Assembly: GCA_036396915.1 (NCBI GenBank)
Contig: DASWJX010000314.1
Location: forward strand, 1 to 10,214
DNA from: BM509 sp036396915
GTDB taxonomy: Bacteria > Desulfobacterota > Desulfuromonadia > Desulfuromonadales > Geopsychrobacteraceae
Direction of reading: 5' to 3'
Length of the DNA stretch: 10,214 nucleotides
A model generated the notes under the pieces. The model was not told the origin of the DNA. It searched no databases and saw only the letters and a list, made by a program, of their open reading frames with translations. Below are positions 1 through 7,933 of the stretch, piece after piece (within the stretch, counting starts at the first letter, position 1; each line of letters starts with the position of its first letter). The position numbers were made by a program, and so were the translations under genes.

Positions 1-506
1 TCCGCGGTAGTCTTGCCGTACTCGGGCACCAGAAAGTACGGGTCATAGCCGAAGCCCCCTTCCCCGCGCGGTTCGCGCAGCAGCATTCCGGAGATGCGCC
101 CCTCGAAGGTCCGGCAGCGTCCGCCCGGTTCGGCCAGGGCCATGACACAATGGAATGCCGCCTGGCGCCGGTCGTCCGGCACGTCCCGGAGCGCCTGCAT
201 CAACTTGCGGTTGTTCGCCTCGTCATCGCCCTCCTCCCCCGCATAGCGGGCCGAGATCACCCCCGGAGCGCCGCCGAGGGCCTCCACCACCAGGCCGCTG
301 TCGTCGGCCAGGGTCAGGCAACCGGTCGCGGCGGCCATCTGCTGCGCTTTTTTACAGGCATTGGCCGCGAAACTGTCGCCGTCCTCGACCACCTCGGGCA
401 GCTCGGGATAGGCGTCAAGTCCGACAACCTGCACCGCACTGTCCGCCAGCAGGCGGCGAATCTCTTTCAATTTCCCCGGATTGCCGGTGGCGACGAGCAG
501 TTTCAT
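1..506 (-). CDS. rdgB: RdgB/HAM1 non-canonical purine NTP pyrophosphatase (3' end beyond window)
   Basis: This cytosolic nucleotide-pool sanitising enzyme hydrolyses dITP, ITP and XTP to the monophosphate plus pyrophosphate, keeping deaminated purines out of DNA and RNA. The visible 168 codons start with the family's nucleotide-binding motif (ATGNPGKLKEI, residues 6-16). They also carry the catalytic-site stretch ADDSGL (67-72), the GAPGVISARYAG segment (79-90) and the late FGYDP motif (152-156). Family members are about 195-200 residues, so roughly 30 C-terminal residues lie off the left edge. The ATG at 506 overlaps the rph stop codon as ATGA, which indicates translational coupling; a G-rich stretch in the end of rph may serve as the ribosome site. 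rph-rdgB adjacency is common in bacteria. Nothing looks degraded; the truncation is only the window edge. Confidence 0.96.
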   Translation of the reverse strand, partial: MKLLVATGNPGKLKEIRRLLADSAVQVVGLDAYPELPEVVEDGDSFAANACKKAQQMAAATGCLTLADDSGLVVEALGGAPGVISARYAGEEGDDEANNRKLMQALRDVPDDRRQAAFHCVMALAEPGGRCRTFEGRISGMLLREPRGEGGFGYDPYFLVPEYGKTTA

Positions 507-1240
507 GACAGCCCCAGAGCCTCTTTCTGCAGTGCGTCCAGTCGCCGGCAGCCGAGCAGCGCCTGGTCGCGCAGGGCATCGAGCTGTTCGAGGGAGAACG
601 GCTCCTCTTCGGCGGTTCCCTGAACTTCGACAAACCGGCCGCTGCCGGTGATGACAAAATTCATGTCGACCTCAGCCCGGAAATCTTCGTCATAATTCAG
701 ATCGAGCAGAGGCGTCCCGCCGACGATGCCGACGCTGATCGCCGCAACGCTGTCCTTAAGGGGCAGCGTCGCCAGCACCCCGGCGGCCACCAGGCCGGAC
801 AGCGCGTCATGCAAAGCGATATAGGCCCCGGTAATCGCTGCGGTACGGGTGCCGCCGTCGGCCTGCAGCACGTCGCAGTCGATCAGGATTGAACGCTCGC
901 CGAGGGCGCCGAGATCGGTGACCGCGCGCAGCGAGCGGCCGATCAAACGTTGAATCTCCTGAGTCCGCCCGGAAATTTTTCCTTTGGCCGCTTCCCGTAC
1001 GGAACGGGTGTGGGTCGCCCTGGGCAGCATGCTGTATTCGGCGGTGACCCAGCCTTTGCCTTCGCCGCGCATGAAGGGGGGCACGCGCTCCTCCACCGAT
1101 GCGTTGCAGAGCACCCTGGTTTCGCCGCAGCTGACCAGCACCGAGCCTTCCGCGTAGCGGGTGTAATTTCTCTGAAAACTGATCGGCCGAAACTGGTTGT
1201 GCCGGCGGCCGTCGCCCCGCTCCGGATTATGCTGTGACAT
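503..1240 (-). CDS. rph: Ribonuclease PH (tRNA 3'-end phosphorolytic exoribonuclease)
   Basis: RNase PH is a phosphate-dependent 3'-5' exoribonuclease that trims tRNA precursors and some structured RNAs, releasing nucleoside diphosphates, and works as a hexamer of dimers. The 245-residue protein matches the usual length (about 238) with a slightly longer N-terminus. It aligns along its whole length with what I recall of E. coli RNase PH: RNYTRYAEGSVLV (24-36), GWVTAEYSMLP (63-73), GRTQEIQRLIGR (91-102), the phosphate-binding QADGGTRT (126-133), and the acidic metal-site region from D180 through VDMN (191-194), then EVQGTAEEEPFS (205-216). The start ATG directly follows the TAA of the amidase gene. 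A GGAGGAG ribosome site lies inside the amidase 3' end, about 9 nt before the ATG, so the two genes are co-transcribed. Unlike the E. coli K-12 copy, no frameshift is seen here. Confidence 0.97.
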   Translation of the reverse strand: MSQHNPERGDGRRHNQFRPISFQRNYTRYAEGSVLVSCGETRVLCNASVEERVPPFMRGEGKGWVTAEYSMLPRATHTRSVREAAKGKISGRTQEIQRLIGRSLRAVTDLGALGERSILIDCDVLQADGGTRTAAITGAYIALHDALSGLVAAGVLATLPLKDSVAAISVGIVGGTPLLDLNYDEDFRAEVDMNFVITGSGRFVEVQGTAEEEPFSLEQLDALRDQALLGCRRLDALQKEALGLS

Positions 1241-2311
1241 TTATTTTAACTCCTCCGTCTTCTGGACAAAATTCAGCACGCCCTGATACAGCGCCTGGAC
1301 CAGAAGGTCTTGTTGTTGGGGATCCTGAAGTCGGGCCAGATCCTGTGGATTGCTGAGATAGCCGGCTTCGATCTGCACGGTCGGCAGATCGCCGCTGCCC
1401 AACGGCACCAGTGCCGTCGGAATAATACCGACCACCGGAATTCCGGCTTCGTCAAGGGCCGCGGCCAGCGCCGCGGCCAGCCGCATGCTGTCGCTCTGTT
1501 CCTGTTTCCGGTCCGGCGCGCTTGCCTGCTCGGGTCGAATCAGCAGGGTCACGCCCCGCGGTGCGGCGCTGAAGGACGCCTGGGCATGCAGCAGCAGCCA
1601 GACATCGACATCCTCCCTGGCGGCCGGGGCGATGCGCTGCTGCGGGGTCAAGCCGTAATCATCGTCGCGGCTCAGATAGACCGGAATGCCGAGGCGCATC
1701 TTCAGCATTTTGCTCAGGCGCCGGGCCAGCAGCAGGTTGATCTCCTTCTCGCGGAGCCCGTCGGCACCGATGACCCCGTTGTCCAGCCCGCCATGGCCGG
1801 GATCGATGGCGACCGCATTGAGCTTCGGTCCGCTGTCCCGCTGTTTTTTTCTCAACAGCAATGAAAACAGTCGGTCGAGAGTGCTCTCTTTCGTCAGGTT
1901 GCGGGTCGGGCGCGGATCGAGATTCCGATAGTAAACCGGAGCATCGATCAGCAGCGGCAACTGATTGACCAGGAAATCTTCCGGGATCCGCAGACGGCCG
2001 TCGATGAAGCGCGGTTTGGTCTGCAACGGATAATACCTGTCCTGCAGCTTGAGAAAAGCACTCCCCGGTGTGATTTCAGCCCAGCCGCGGCCGGTTTTGA
2101 TCCGGTAGACATGCCGGATCGAATCCCAGTGCCCGCGCAGGGAGACCGCGGCAAGGGCGTCGTCCGCAGCGACGAAGGGGATGTCCTGGTACAGGTAGAC
2201 ATCGCTCAGGTGAACCGGCTTTTGTCCGCGCGGAGCCAGCTCGATGGCGGCCAGGAGCGGTGAGCAGAGCAGCAGCGAACAGAGGATTGTCAACAGCAGG
2301 GTCGGGCGCAT
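1241..2311 (-). CDS. Secreted N-acetylmuramoyl-L-alanine amidase (Amidase_3)
   Basis: This zinc amidase cleaves the bond between muramic acid and the stem peptide in periplasmic peptidoglycan, typically for daughter-cell separation or wall turnover. Residues 1-22 form a signal peptide (MRPTLLL, then a Leu/Cys-rich core) with likely cleavage after LLAA. Residues about 35-130 form a beta-rich domain resembling the copper-amine-oxidase N-terminal-like or stalk fold (IPFVAADDALA, then a long hairpin-like segment, then LRIPEDFL); this assignment is tentative. The catalytic domain spans about 164-352. It shows AIDPGHGG (H173), the LREKEINL Glu (E188), LLHAQAS (H242) and the catalytic Glu in QIEAGYLSNP (E315). 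All expected zinc and catalytic residues are present. A GGAG ribosome site sits 5 nt before the ATG. It is the first gene of a unit with rph and rdgB and is preceded by a strong sigma70-like promoter. It resembles AmiA/B/C and is not assignable to one of them. Confidence 0.93.
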   Translation of the reverse strand: MRPTLLLTILCSLLLCSPLLAAIELAPRGQKPVHLSDVYLYQDIPFVAADDALAAVSLRGHWDSIRHVYRIKTGRGWAEITPGSAFLKLQDRYYPLQTKPRFIDGRLRIPEDFLVNQLPLLIDAPVYYRNLDPRPTRNLTKESTLDRLFSLLLRKKQRDSGPKLNAVAIDPGHGGLDNGVIGADGLREKEINLLLARRLSKMLKMRLGIPVYLSRDDDYGLTPQQRIAPAAREDVDVWLLLHAQASFSAAPRGVTLLIRPEQASAPDRKQEQSDSMRLAAALAAALDEAGIPVVGIIPTALVPLGSGDLPTVQIEAGYLSNPQDLARLQDPQQQDLLVQALYQGVLNFVQKTEELK

Positions 2312-2336
2312 AGAAACTCCATCGGTGAAGCGAAGG

Positions 2337-2366
2337 TTTATACCGTAGATATTTGCGCCCTGTCAA
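2337..2366 (-). promoter_or_regulatory. Sigma70-type promoter for amidase-rph-rdgB
   Basis: Read on the minus strand, a perfect -35 box TTGACA (2361-2366) is followed by an 18-nt spacer and TATAAA (2337-2342), five of six matches to the -10 consensus. A 17-nt spacer gives GTATAA as an alternative. Transcription would start near 2330, giving a leader of about 19 nt that includes the amidase ribosome site. It lies in the 66-nt gap between the DHH gene stop (2378) and the amidase start (2311), the only gap of any size in the left 7.8 kb. No terminator is seen after the DHH gene, so some read-through from upstream is also possible. Confidence 0.75.
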
Positions 2367-2377
2367 TGAAGCGGGGA

Positions 2378-3436
2378 TCAGGAATCATCGGCAACCAGCG
2401 GTTGGCCCGCTGTCGGCTCCAGCCCCAGCGCCTTGAGAAACCTGCGGGTCAACAGCTGTTCCAGTTCCAGCTGCGAGGTTTCGTCGGCAGCCATCGGCCG
2501 AATCTGCCCGCCGGCCGTCATGCCGTGGCCGCCGGAAGTGCCGAGATCGTGCAGGATTTCCCTGACCACCTGCCCCAGTTTGCCGTCCGGATCGAGCGTC
2601 CTCAGCGAAAAGACTTCGCCGCCGTCGTACCAGCCCATACCGAGTACATGGACGACACCCTCGTGGCGCAGCATGAAGTCGGCGAGTTCCGCAACCAGAT
2701 CGGGGTTGTCGATCCGATACAGGTTGAAGACCAGCACATTGCCGTAAATCCGGGCGTTCTCCATCGCCCTGTTGAAGGTGGTGAAGTAGCGGCCCGGCAC
2801 CTGCGGATGGGTGATGCGGAACAGGATGCGATTGTTCGACAGCGGCAACAGCCTGAGATAGGCCTCGCGATCCGCCCTGGACCATTCGCGCCCCAGATCC
2901 TGGGTCTCGGATTTGATGGCGTAAAACAAACTTGTCGCGAGCCGGGTGTTGAGACTGATATTCAGGCTGCAGAGATATTCGTAGAGGATGGTTGCCGCGG
3001 CGCCGTATTCCGGGCGGACATCGACCCAGACGACCTGTTGCAGTTCGGTTCGCGGCGCATGATGGTCGATCACCAGATGCACGGCGCGTTCGGCGGGGAA
3101 TGAATTATTGCCGGCGCCGGGCTGGGTATCGACCATGCAGACCACATCGAACTGATCGAGATCGAGGTCGCCGATCGACACCAGGGCGATCTCCAGTTCT
3201 TTGACCATAACCCGGTTTTCGCTGCGCCCGATGATGCCGCCGAAGGCGACGACGGCATCCTGTCCGGTCTGGACCAGCAGCAGATGGCGCAGCGCCACTG
3301 CCGCCGCAAGCGCATCGGGGTCCGGGTTGTCGTGGGTCACGATCAGAATCCGGCCGCGGCCGCGCATCCACTCCACGACTGCCGCCGCCCGTTCCTGACT
3401 GACCGACGACTCGGTCTTAACTTCCTGATTTCCCAT
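2378..3436 (-). CDS. DHH/DHHA1 family phosphoesterase, NrnA-like (oligoribonuclease / pAp phosphatase type)
   Basis: DHH subfamily-1 proteins of this build hydrolyse short oligoribonucleotides, pAp or cyclic dinucleotides using two Mn2+ ions. Numbering from the chosen start (352 residues), motif I is THDNPDPDAL (34-43), motif II contains MVDT (D103), and the name-giving DHH motif is IDHHAP (123-128). The DHHA1 domain ends with GGHGMTAGG (302-310), the substrate-binding glycine-rich loop. Length is near the NrnA norm of about 320. The frame stays open to an ATG at 3511, but that would add a 25-residue Pro/Cys-rich leader lying inside the upstream gene. The ATG at 3436 has a good AGGAG nine bases away and is preferred. 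It overlaps the upstream LOG-like gene by 20 nt, implying coupled translation. Exact substrate cannot be read from sequence; nanoRNase is most likely. Confidence 0.88.
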   Translation of the reverse strand: MGNQEVKTESSVSQERAAAVVEWMRGRGRILIVTHDNPDPDALAAAVALRHLLLVQTGQDAVVAFGGIIGRSENRVMVKELEIALVSIGDLDLDQFDVVCMVDTQPGAGNNSFPAERAVHLVIDHHAPRTELQQVVWVDVRPEYGAAATILYEYLCSLNISLNTRLATSLFYAIKSETQDLGREWSRADREAYLRLLPLSNNRILFRITHPQVPGRYFTTFNRAMENARIYGNVLVFNLYRIDNPDLVAELADFMLRHEGVVHVLGMGWYDGGEVFSLRTLDPDGKLGQVVREILHDLGTSGGHGMTAGGQIRPMAADETSQLELEQLLTRRFLKALGLEPTAGQPLVADDS

Positions 3437-3905
3437 TGCGCATTTCTCCTGCAGCCTGCAATGCCATAAGCACGGCGTCGGTGGCTGTCGACACGGGGGT
3501 TGCGCCGTCAAGCTCAGTCCAACCGTCCAGCACCAGGACCGTTTTGCCGAGTTTGAGAGCGATGGCCATTTCGGACAGGGTACCGTAGCCGCCCTCGATC
3601 GCGATCAGGGCTTCGGCCGTCCGGGCGATGATGATATTTCTGGCGTGGCCCATGTCGGTGACGACCGGCAGGCTGACATAGGGATTGGCATCCTCGGACG
3701 AGGCGCCGGGGAGGATGCCGAGCACTGCGCCGCCCGCCTCGGCGGCTCCGCGCGCCGCGGCTTCCATGATTCCGCCCAATCCGCCGCAGACCAGCACCGC
3801 GCCGGCCTCGGCGATCAGCCGCCCGGCCCGGCGGGCATGTTCCAGCCCCTTGCGGGAGGCGCTTGCGGCCCCGATCACGCCGATCAGCAGCGGTTTGTTG
3901 CGCAT
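3417..3905 (-). CDS. LOG-like Rossmann-fold protein, TIGR00725 type
   Basis: This small protein belongs to the lysine-decarboxylase-like/LOG superfamily, whose characterised LOG members cleave nucleoside 5'-monophosphates (classically cytokinin nucleotides) to free base and ribose 5-phosphate. The 162 residues show an N-terminal Rossmann strand-loop (LLIGVIGAASAS, 6-17), CGGLGGIMEAAARGA (40-54), LGILPGA (62-68), MGHARN (85-90) and the signature EGGYGTLSE (104-112). Classical LOGs have PGGxGTxxE, so the first Pro is replaced by Glu here, as I would expect for the TIGR00725 subgroup, whose substrate is not established. The Arg (R89) and the final Glu (E112) are retained. A GGGAG ribosome site precedes the ATG at 3905. 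The gene starts 12 nt after copA and overlaps the DHH gene at its 3' end. Molybdenum-cofactor carrier proteins share this fold and are an alternative role. Confidence 0.85.
   Translation of the reverse strand: MRNKPLLIGVIGAASASRKGLEHARRAGRLIAEAGAVLVCGGLGGIMEAAARGAAEAGGAVLGILPGASSEDANPYVSLPVVTDMGHARNIIIARTAEALIAIEGGYGTLSEMAIALKLGKTVLVLDGWTELDGATPVSTATDAVLMALQAAGEMRNGKSGS
3446..3450 (-). promoter_or_regulatory. Ribosome binding site deciding the DHH gene start
   Basis: The minus strand reads AGGAG here, inside the 3' end of the LOG-like gene and 9 nt before the ATG at 3436. It supports that ATG over the in-frame upstream ATG at 3511. A closer ATG at 3443 is only 2 nt from this site and is out of frame with the DHH protein. 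Confidence 0.65.
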
Positions 3906-3917
3906 GTGGCTCCCACC

Positions 3918-6572
3918 TTACAAGCGCTGCCGCAAGCGGCGCAGCAACAGGCTGTTGGTCACCACCGAAACGCTGGAAAAGGCCATGGCCAGCCCGGCGA
4001 ACTCCGGCTTCAGATAGAGCCCCCACCAGGGATAGAACAGCCCGGCCGCCAGCGGAATCCCCAGACAGTTATAGAAGAACGCCCAGAACAGATTCTGTTT
4101 GATCTTGCTCAGGGTTTTCCGGCCGAGCCGGATGCCCCGCTCGATATCGAGCATATCCCCGCCGACCAGAATCAGATCGCCGGTCTCCTTGGCGACATCC
4201 GTGCCGCTGCCGATGGCGATGCCGATGTCCGCCTGGGCCAGCGCCGGCGCATCGTTGATACCGTCGCCGACCATCCCGACCTTGAGGCCGCGCTGCTGGT
4301 ATTTCTTGACCGTCGCCAGCTTGTCCGCCGGCAAAACCTCCGCCTCGACCTCATCGACACCGACACTGCGCGCCACGGCCTGCGCCGCGGCCAGACGGTC
4401 GCCGGTCAGCAGCACGGTCTGCAGGCCGAGTTTCTTCAGACCGGCGACCGCCAAGGCGGCATTTTCCTTCAAACTGTCGGCGAGGGCCAGCAGCCCCAGC
4501 GCCCGCCCGCCGCGCGCCAGAAAAATCAGGGTTTTCCCCTGCTCGGCCAGCCGTTCGGCAGCATCGCTCAGGCCGCTGAGATCGACCCCCCGCCGTTCCA
4601 GCAGCGCGACATTACCGCACAGGATCTCCTCCCCCGCCAGCTCCGCCGTCAGACCGAGACCGCCCTGCTCGGCGATCTCTTCGATTCCCGGCCGGACCAG
4701 CTTGCGCTCATCGGCGGCGGCGACCACGCTGCGCGCCAGCGGATGAGCGCTGCCGGCTTCCACGGCGGCGGCGAGAGCCAGCAGCTCGTTTTCGCTCAGC
4801 GCCGCGCGCGAAACGATATCGGTGACCCGGAACTGCCCCGTGGTCAGGGTCCCGGTCTTGTCGAGCAGCACAACCTGCAGGCGGGAGATATGTTCGAGAA
4901 CCGAAGCGCGCTTGAAAAGAATGCCCCGCTCCAGCCCGACCGAACTGCCGACCATGATCGCCGTCGGGGTGGCCAGCCCGAGGGCGCAGGGGCAGGCGAT
5001 GACCAGCACGGCAATCGCCATCTGAAAGGCGAACAGGAACTCGGCGCCGGCCAGCTGGTACCAGAGCAGGAAGGTCAGGAGGGAGATGGTCACCACCAGC
5101 GGCACGAAAATAGTGGCGACGCGGTCGGCCAGTCTCTGGATCGGCGCCTTGTCCCCCTGCGCTTCTTCCACCATGCGGACAATCTGGGCCAGAACCGTCT
5201 GCTCGCCGACTTGGGTCGCCCGAACGGTCAGGCGGCCGGAATGGTTGATGGTGGCGCCGATCACCGGGTCACCGGTCTCCTTGTTGACCGGCAACGACTC
5301 TCCGGTCATCATCGATTCGTCGATCGCGGAGCGTCCGGAAACAATCTCGCCGTCGACCGGAATCTTCTCTCCGGGGCGCACCAGCAGCAGGTCGCCGCTG
5401 CGCACCCTGGCGGCGGGGACCGGAATTTCCTTGCCGTCCTTCAGCAGCACCGCCTGATCCGCCTGCAGCTGCAACAGCGTCTTCAGGGCTGCGCCCGCCC
5501 TGCCCTTGGCCCTGGCTTCCAGCCATTTACCGAAGCGGATGAACAGGATCAGCATGGCGCCGGTTTCAAAAAAGACCATCTGTCCGGAACCCAAGAGCCC
5601 CAGCGCGGCCAGCATCGAATAGCCGTAGGCGGCGCTGATGCCGAGCGCCACCAGAACATCCATATTGGCCGCGCGGTTTTTCAGGGATTTCCACGCGCCC
5701 CGGTAAAAGGTCAAGCCGGCGCTGAACTGAACCAGGGTCGCCAGACCGGCATTGACCGGCAGGGTCGCGGCACCGAACACCGGCCAGTACATGAAGAGCA
5801 TGATCGGCACGGCGCCGAGGGCCGACAGGGCGACCCAGAGCAAGGCTTTTGCGGCTTCGCTGTCCCGCTCCGGTCGCTCCGTCACGGCGCGAAAGCCCGC
5901 CGCCGCGACTTCCGCGAAGATGTCGGCGACCCCGAGCTGCCGGACATCGAAGTCGACTTCGGCAAAATCACCGGCCAGATTGACGACCACCCGCTCCACC
6001 CCGGCAAGCGACGTGAGCCGTTTTTCGATGGTTGCCGCGCAGCTGGCGCAACTCATCCCCTCGATAGCAAAACGGATCGAACCGGGGGCGGTTTCCGGCT
6101 CGGCCTGAAAACCCAGTTCCCGAAGTTTCTCCGCCAGCGCGGCAACGCGCGTTGCCGCGCCATCGTGACGGACCGCAAGCGTCTCCATGGCGAAATTGAC
6201 CCTGGCCTCGGCAACCCATGGCAGCCCGCCGAGCCCCTTTTCGATCGCAGCGGCGCAGTTGGCGCAGCTCATGCCGCGGATCCGGAAACGGGAGCGGGTT
6301 GCCGGGCCGGTGGCGAGCTGATGCTGCCCGGCCGCTGCCGGCGGCGCCGCCACTTCAGGCGCGTTGAAGCCGCCGGCGAGCAGGGTGCGGCGGATCACCG
6401 CATCCGAGCAGCGCCGCGGATCGTAAGCGACCTCGGCCTGCGCGCGCGCCAAAGAGACCGCGACCGCGGACACCCCCGCCAGTTCCTCCAGCAGGGTCGT
6501 CACCTTGGCGACACATTTTTCGCAGCTCATCCCCTCTACCGGGAATATCCGGCTTTCCTTCGGCTTCATCAT
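3918..6572 (-). CDS. copA: Cu+-exporting P1B-type ATPase with three N-terminal HMA domains
   Basis: This inner-membrane pump uses ATP to move Cu+ (or Ag+) out of the cytoplasm. The 884-residue protein begins with three heavy-metal-associated domains, GMSCEKC (C17, C20), GMSCANC (C103, C106) and GMSCASC (C175, C178). Membrane helices start near residue 243. The actuator loop carries TGES (423-426), the metal-site helix has CPC (527-529), the phosphorylation motif is DKTGT (D571), the nucleotide-domain HP is at 610-611, TGD is at 723-725 and GDGINDAPAL is at 769-778. YN (834-835) and MAFSS (863-867) in the last helices, with CPC, give the P1B-1 Cu+ signature. All catalytic residues are intact. 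The start is ATGATG; AGGGAG lies 2 nt from the first ATG and 5 nt from the second (6569), so translation may begin at Met2. It follows the radical-SAM gene by 9 nt. No CsoR, CueR or CopZ gene is visible. Confidence 0.95.
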   Translation of the reverse strand: MMKPKESRIFPVEGMSCEKCVAKVTTLLEELAGVSAVAVSLARAQAEVAYDPRRCSDAVIRRTLLAGGFNAPEVAAPPAAAGQHQLATGPATRSRFRIRGMSCANCAAAIEKGLGGLPWVAEARVNFAMETLAVRHDGAATRVAALAEKLRELGFQAEPETAPGSIRFAIEGMSCASCAATIEKRLTSLAGVERVVVNLAGDFAEVDFDVRQLGVADIFAEVAAAGFRAVTERPERDSEAAKALLWVALSALGAVPIMLFMYWPVFGAATLPVNAGLATLVQFSAGLTFYRGAWKSLKNRAANMDVLVALGISAAYGYSMLAALGLLGSGQMVFFETGAMLILFIRFGKWLEARAKGRAGAALKTLLQLQADQAVLLKDGKEIPVPAARVRSGDLLLVRPGEKIPVDGEIVSGRSAIDESMMTGESLPVNKETGDPVIGATINHSGRLTVRATQVGEQTVLAQIVRMVEEAQGDKAPIQRLADRVATIFVPLVVTISLLTFLLWYQLAGAEFLFAFQMAIAVLVIACPCALGLATPTAIMVGSSVGLERGILFKRASVLEHISRLQVVLLDKTGTLTTGQFRVTDIVSRAALSENELLALAAAVEAGSAHPLARSVVAAADERKLVRPGIEEIAEQGGLGLTAELAGEEILCGNVALLERRGVDLSGLSDAAERLAEQGKTLIFLARGGRALGLLALADSLKENAALAVAGLKKLGLQTVLLTGDRLAAAQAVARSVGVDEVEAEVLPADKLATVKKYQQRGLKVGMVGDGINDAPALAQADIGIAIGSGTDVAKETGDLILVGGDMLDIERGIRLGRKTLSKIKQNLFWAFFYNCLGIPLAAGLFYPWWGLYLKPEFAGLAMAFSSVSVVTNSLLLRRLRQRL

Positions 6573-6574
6573 CG

Positions 6575-6580
6575 CTCCCT
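6575..6580 (-). promoter_or_regulatory. Ribosome binding site of copA
   Basis: The minus strand reads AGGGAG, sitting inside the 9-nt gap after the DUF512 stop codon. It is 2 nt from the ATG at 6572 and 5 nt from the tandem ATG at 6569. The second ATG has the more workable spacing, so the protein may lack the first Met. Confidence 0.55.
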
Positions 6581-6581
6581 A

Positions 6582-7898
6582 TCACCCATCACAGCGCACG
6601 ACCCGGGTCGCGCCGCAGGCCAGTTCTTCCAGCCCGTCCAGCACCCCCCAGGGGGTGCCGGCGATCTTCACAACCGGCACCTGCAGCCGCTCCGACAGTT
6701 CGGTCAAGGTCAGGTCGTCGAGAAAAACATCCCGGTCATCTTTCAGCATCACCTCCGGGAGCAGCAGCGCGGCGCCCAGATCCTTGCCTGCTAGCTGCTC
6801 CAGCAGATCCCGGCCGGTCAGCAGTCCGGCCACCGTCACCTGTTCGCCGAAAAACCGGTTGCGGATCGGGCGCACGTCGATCCGGACGCCGGTGCGCCGG
6901 GCGAGACGGCGGGCAAATGCTTTCAATTCGGGGGCAAAGGAACAGCCGGTCAGGACCGTCACCCGCTGCACTTCCAGCGCTTCGGCCTCCTGCAGAACCT
7001 CCTGCGCCTCCTGGCGGAACTGCGCGACCATGCCGACCCCGTTCTCCAGTTGCCAGAGTTCTTCATACGCGGCGAGATCCGGAAGTTCGCGGCCCGCCCG
7101 CAGATAGATTTCGTCCGCCGCGAAGACAAAGCGCGACCCGCCCGCTTCCAGAAACTGGCGCTGACAGGTCTCGATCATGTCGATGACCTCTTCGGCATCC
7201 CGCTCGGTCAGACCGCGCAAAACCGGCAGCTTGTCGCGAAAGCGGGTCAGGCCGACGGGCACCACCGCCAGCGAGCCGATCCCCGGGGCAAGGCGATAAA
7301 GGGTTTCGATACTCCGGCGCAGGGCCGGGCCGTCGTTGATTCCGGGGCAGACCACGATCTGACAATGGATTTCGATAGACGCGGCGGTCAACCGCTGCAG
7401 CAGTTCGAAGATCGGCGGGGATTCGCGCCCGAGCAATTGCGTGCGCAAATTTTCATCGGTGGCATGCACCGAGACATAGAGCGGAGAAAGCTGCTCATCG
7501 ATGATCCGCTGCAGAGCAAGCTGGTCGATATTGCTGAGGGTCACGTACGAGCCGTAGAGATAGGAGAAACGGTAATCCTCATCCTTGACGTAGAGGGTCT
7601 TGCGCAGCCCCCGGGGCAGTTGATGCACGAAGCAGAAGGGACAATTGTTGCCGCAATGGGTCGGCTCCGGATGCTCGATCTGCAAGCCCGGATCGAGCTG
7701 CTCTTCCGTTGCCAGCTGAAACTGCAGCGGCGTGGCGCCGCGCAGCACTTCCAGCTGCAGGTGCCGCGCGTCGAGCGCCAGGAAGTAATCGAGGATATCG
7801 CTGATGTTGCGACCGTTGATCGCAACCAGATCATCGCCTGCTTGCAGACCGGCCAGGGCGGCTGACCCGCCCGGCGACACTGCTTCTATCTTCACCAT
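6582..7898 (-). CDS. PDZ / radical SAM / DUF512 protein (TIGR03279-like), function unknown
   Basis: This is a predicted radical S-adenosylmethionine iron-sulfur enzyme of unknown reaction. Of the 438 residues, the N-terminal part (about 1-65) is a PDZ-like domain (SPGGSAALAGLQAGDDLVAING, split across 8-29). It is followed by the radical SAM cluster motif HCGNNCPFCF with C82, C86 and C89 (CxxxCxxC). Conserved stretches after it include DYRFSYLYGSYVTLSN (108-123), LYVSVHATD (140-148) and VCPGINDG (183-190). The C-terminal DUF512 region holds DEIYLRAG (262-269), QLENGVGM (283-290), TVLTGCSF (314-321) and the RNRFFGEQVTVAGLLTG stretch (346-362). No signal peptide is seen, so it is cytosolic despite the PDZ fold. 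The start ATG at 7898 has AGGA sites upstream. It is the first gene of the copA unit, with an extended -10 promoter 5' of it. The family assignment is firm; substrate and product are unknown. Confidence 0.92.
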   Translation of the reverse strand: MVKIEAVSPGGSAALAGLQAGDDLVAINGRNISDILDYFLALDARHLQLEVLRGATPLQFQLATEEQLDPGLQIEHPEPTHCGNNCPFCFVHQLPRGLRKTLYVKDEDYRFSYLYGSYVTLSNIDQLALQRIIDEQLSPLYVSVHATDENLRTQLLGRESPPIFELLQRLTAASIEIHCQIVVCPGINDGPALRRSIETLYRLAPGIGSLAVVPVGLTRFRDKLPVLRGLTERDAEEVIDMIETCQRQFLEAGGSRFVFAADEIYLRAGRELPDLAAYEELWQLENGVGMVAQFRQEAQEVLQEAEALEVQRVTVLTGCSFAPELKAFARRLARRTGVRIDVRPIRNRFFGEQVTVAGLLTGRDLLEQLAGKDLGAALLLPEVMLKDDRDVFLDDLTLTELSERLQVPVVKIAGTPWGVLDGLEELACGATRVVRCDG

Positions 7899-7933
7899 GT
7901 TCCTGTTTCCTGATTCCTGCCGATCGCCAACAA

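Noticed and set aside
2366..3103. Plus-strand open frame of 245 residues opposite the DHH gene
   Set aside because: It is a shadow frame; the DHH and DHHA1 motifs on the minus strand decide the coding strand.
3437..3511. 25-residue N-terminal extension of the DHH protein from the ATG at 3511
   Set aside because: The extension lies inside the LOG-like gene, is Pro/Cys-rich and unlike the family. The ATG at 3436 has a well-spaced AGGAG.
3645..6794. Plus-strand open frame of 1049 residues opposite copA and the LOG-like gene
   Set aside because: It is antisense to two genes with full family motifs. Its product is a Gln/Arg/Gly/His-rich string with no domain, as expected from the reverse of GC-rich codons; the open length is a composition effect.
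7050..7865. Plus-strand open frame of 271 residues opposite the DUF512 gene
   Set aside because: It is a shadow of the radical SAM gene, with no recognisable motifs.
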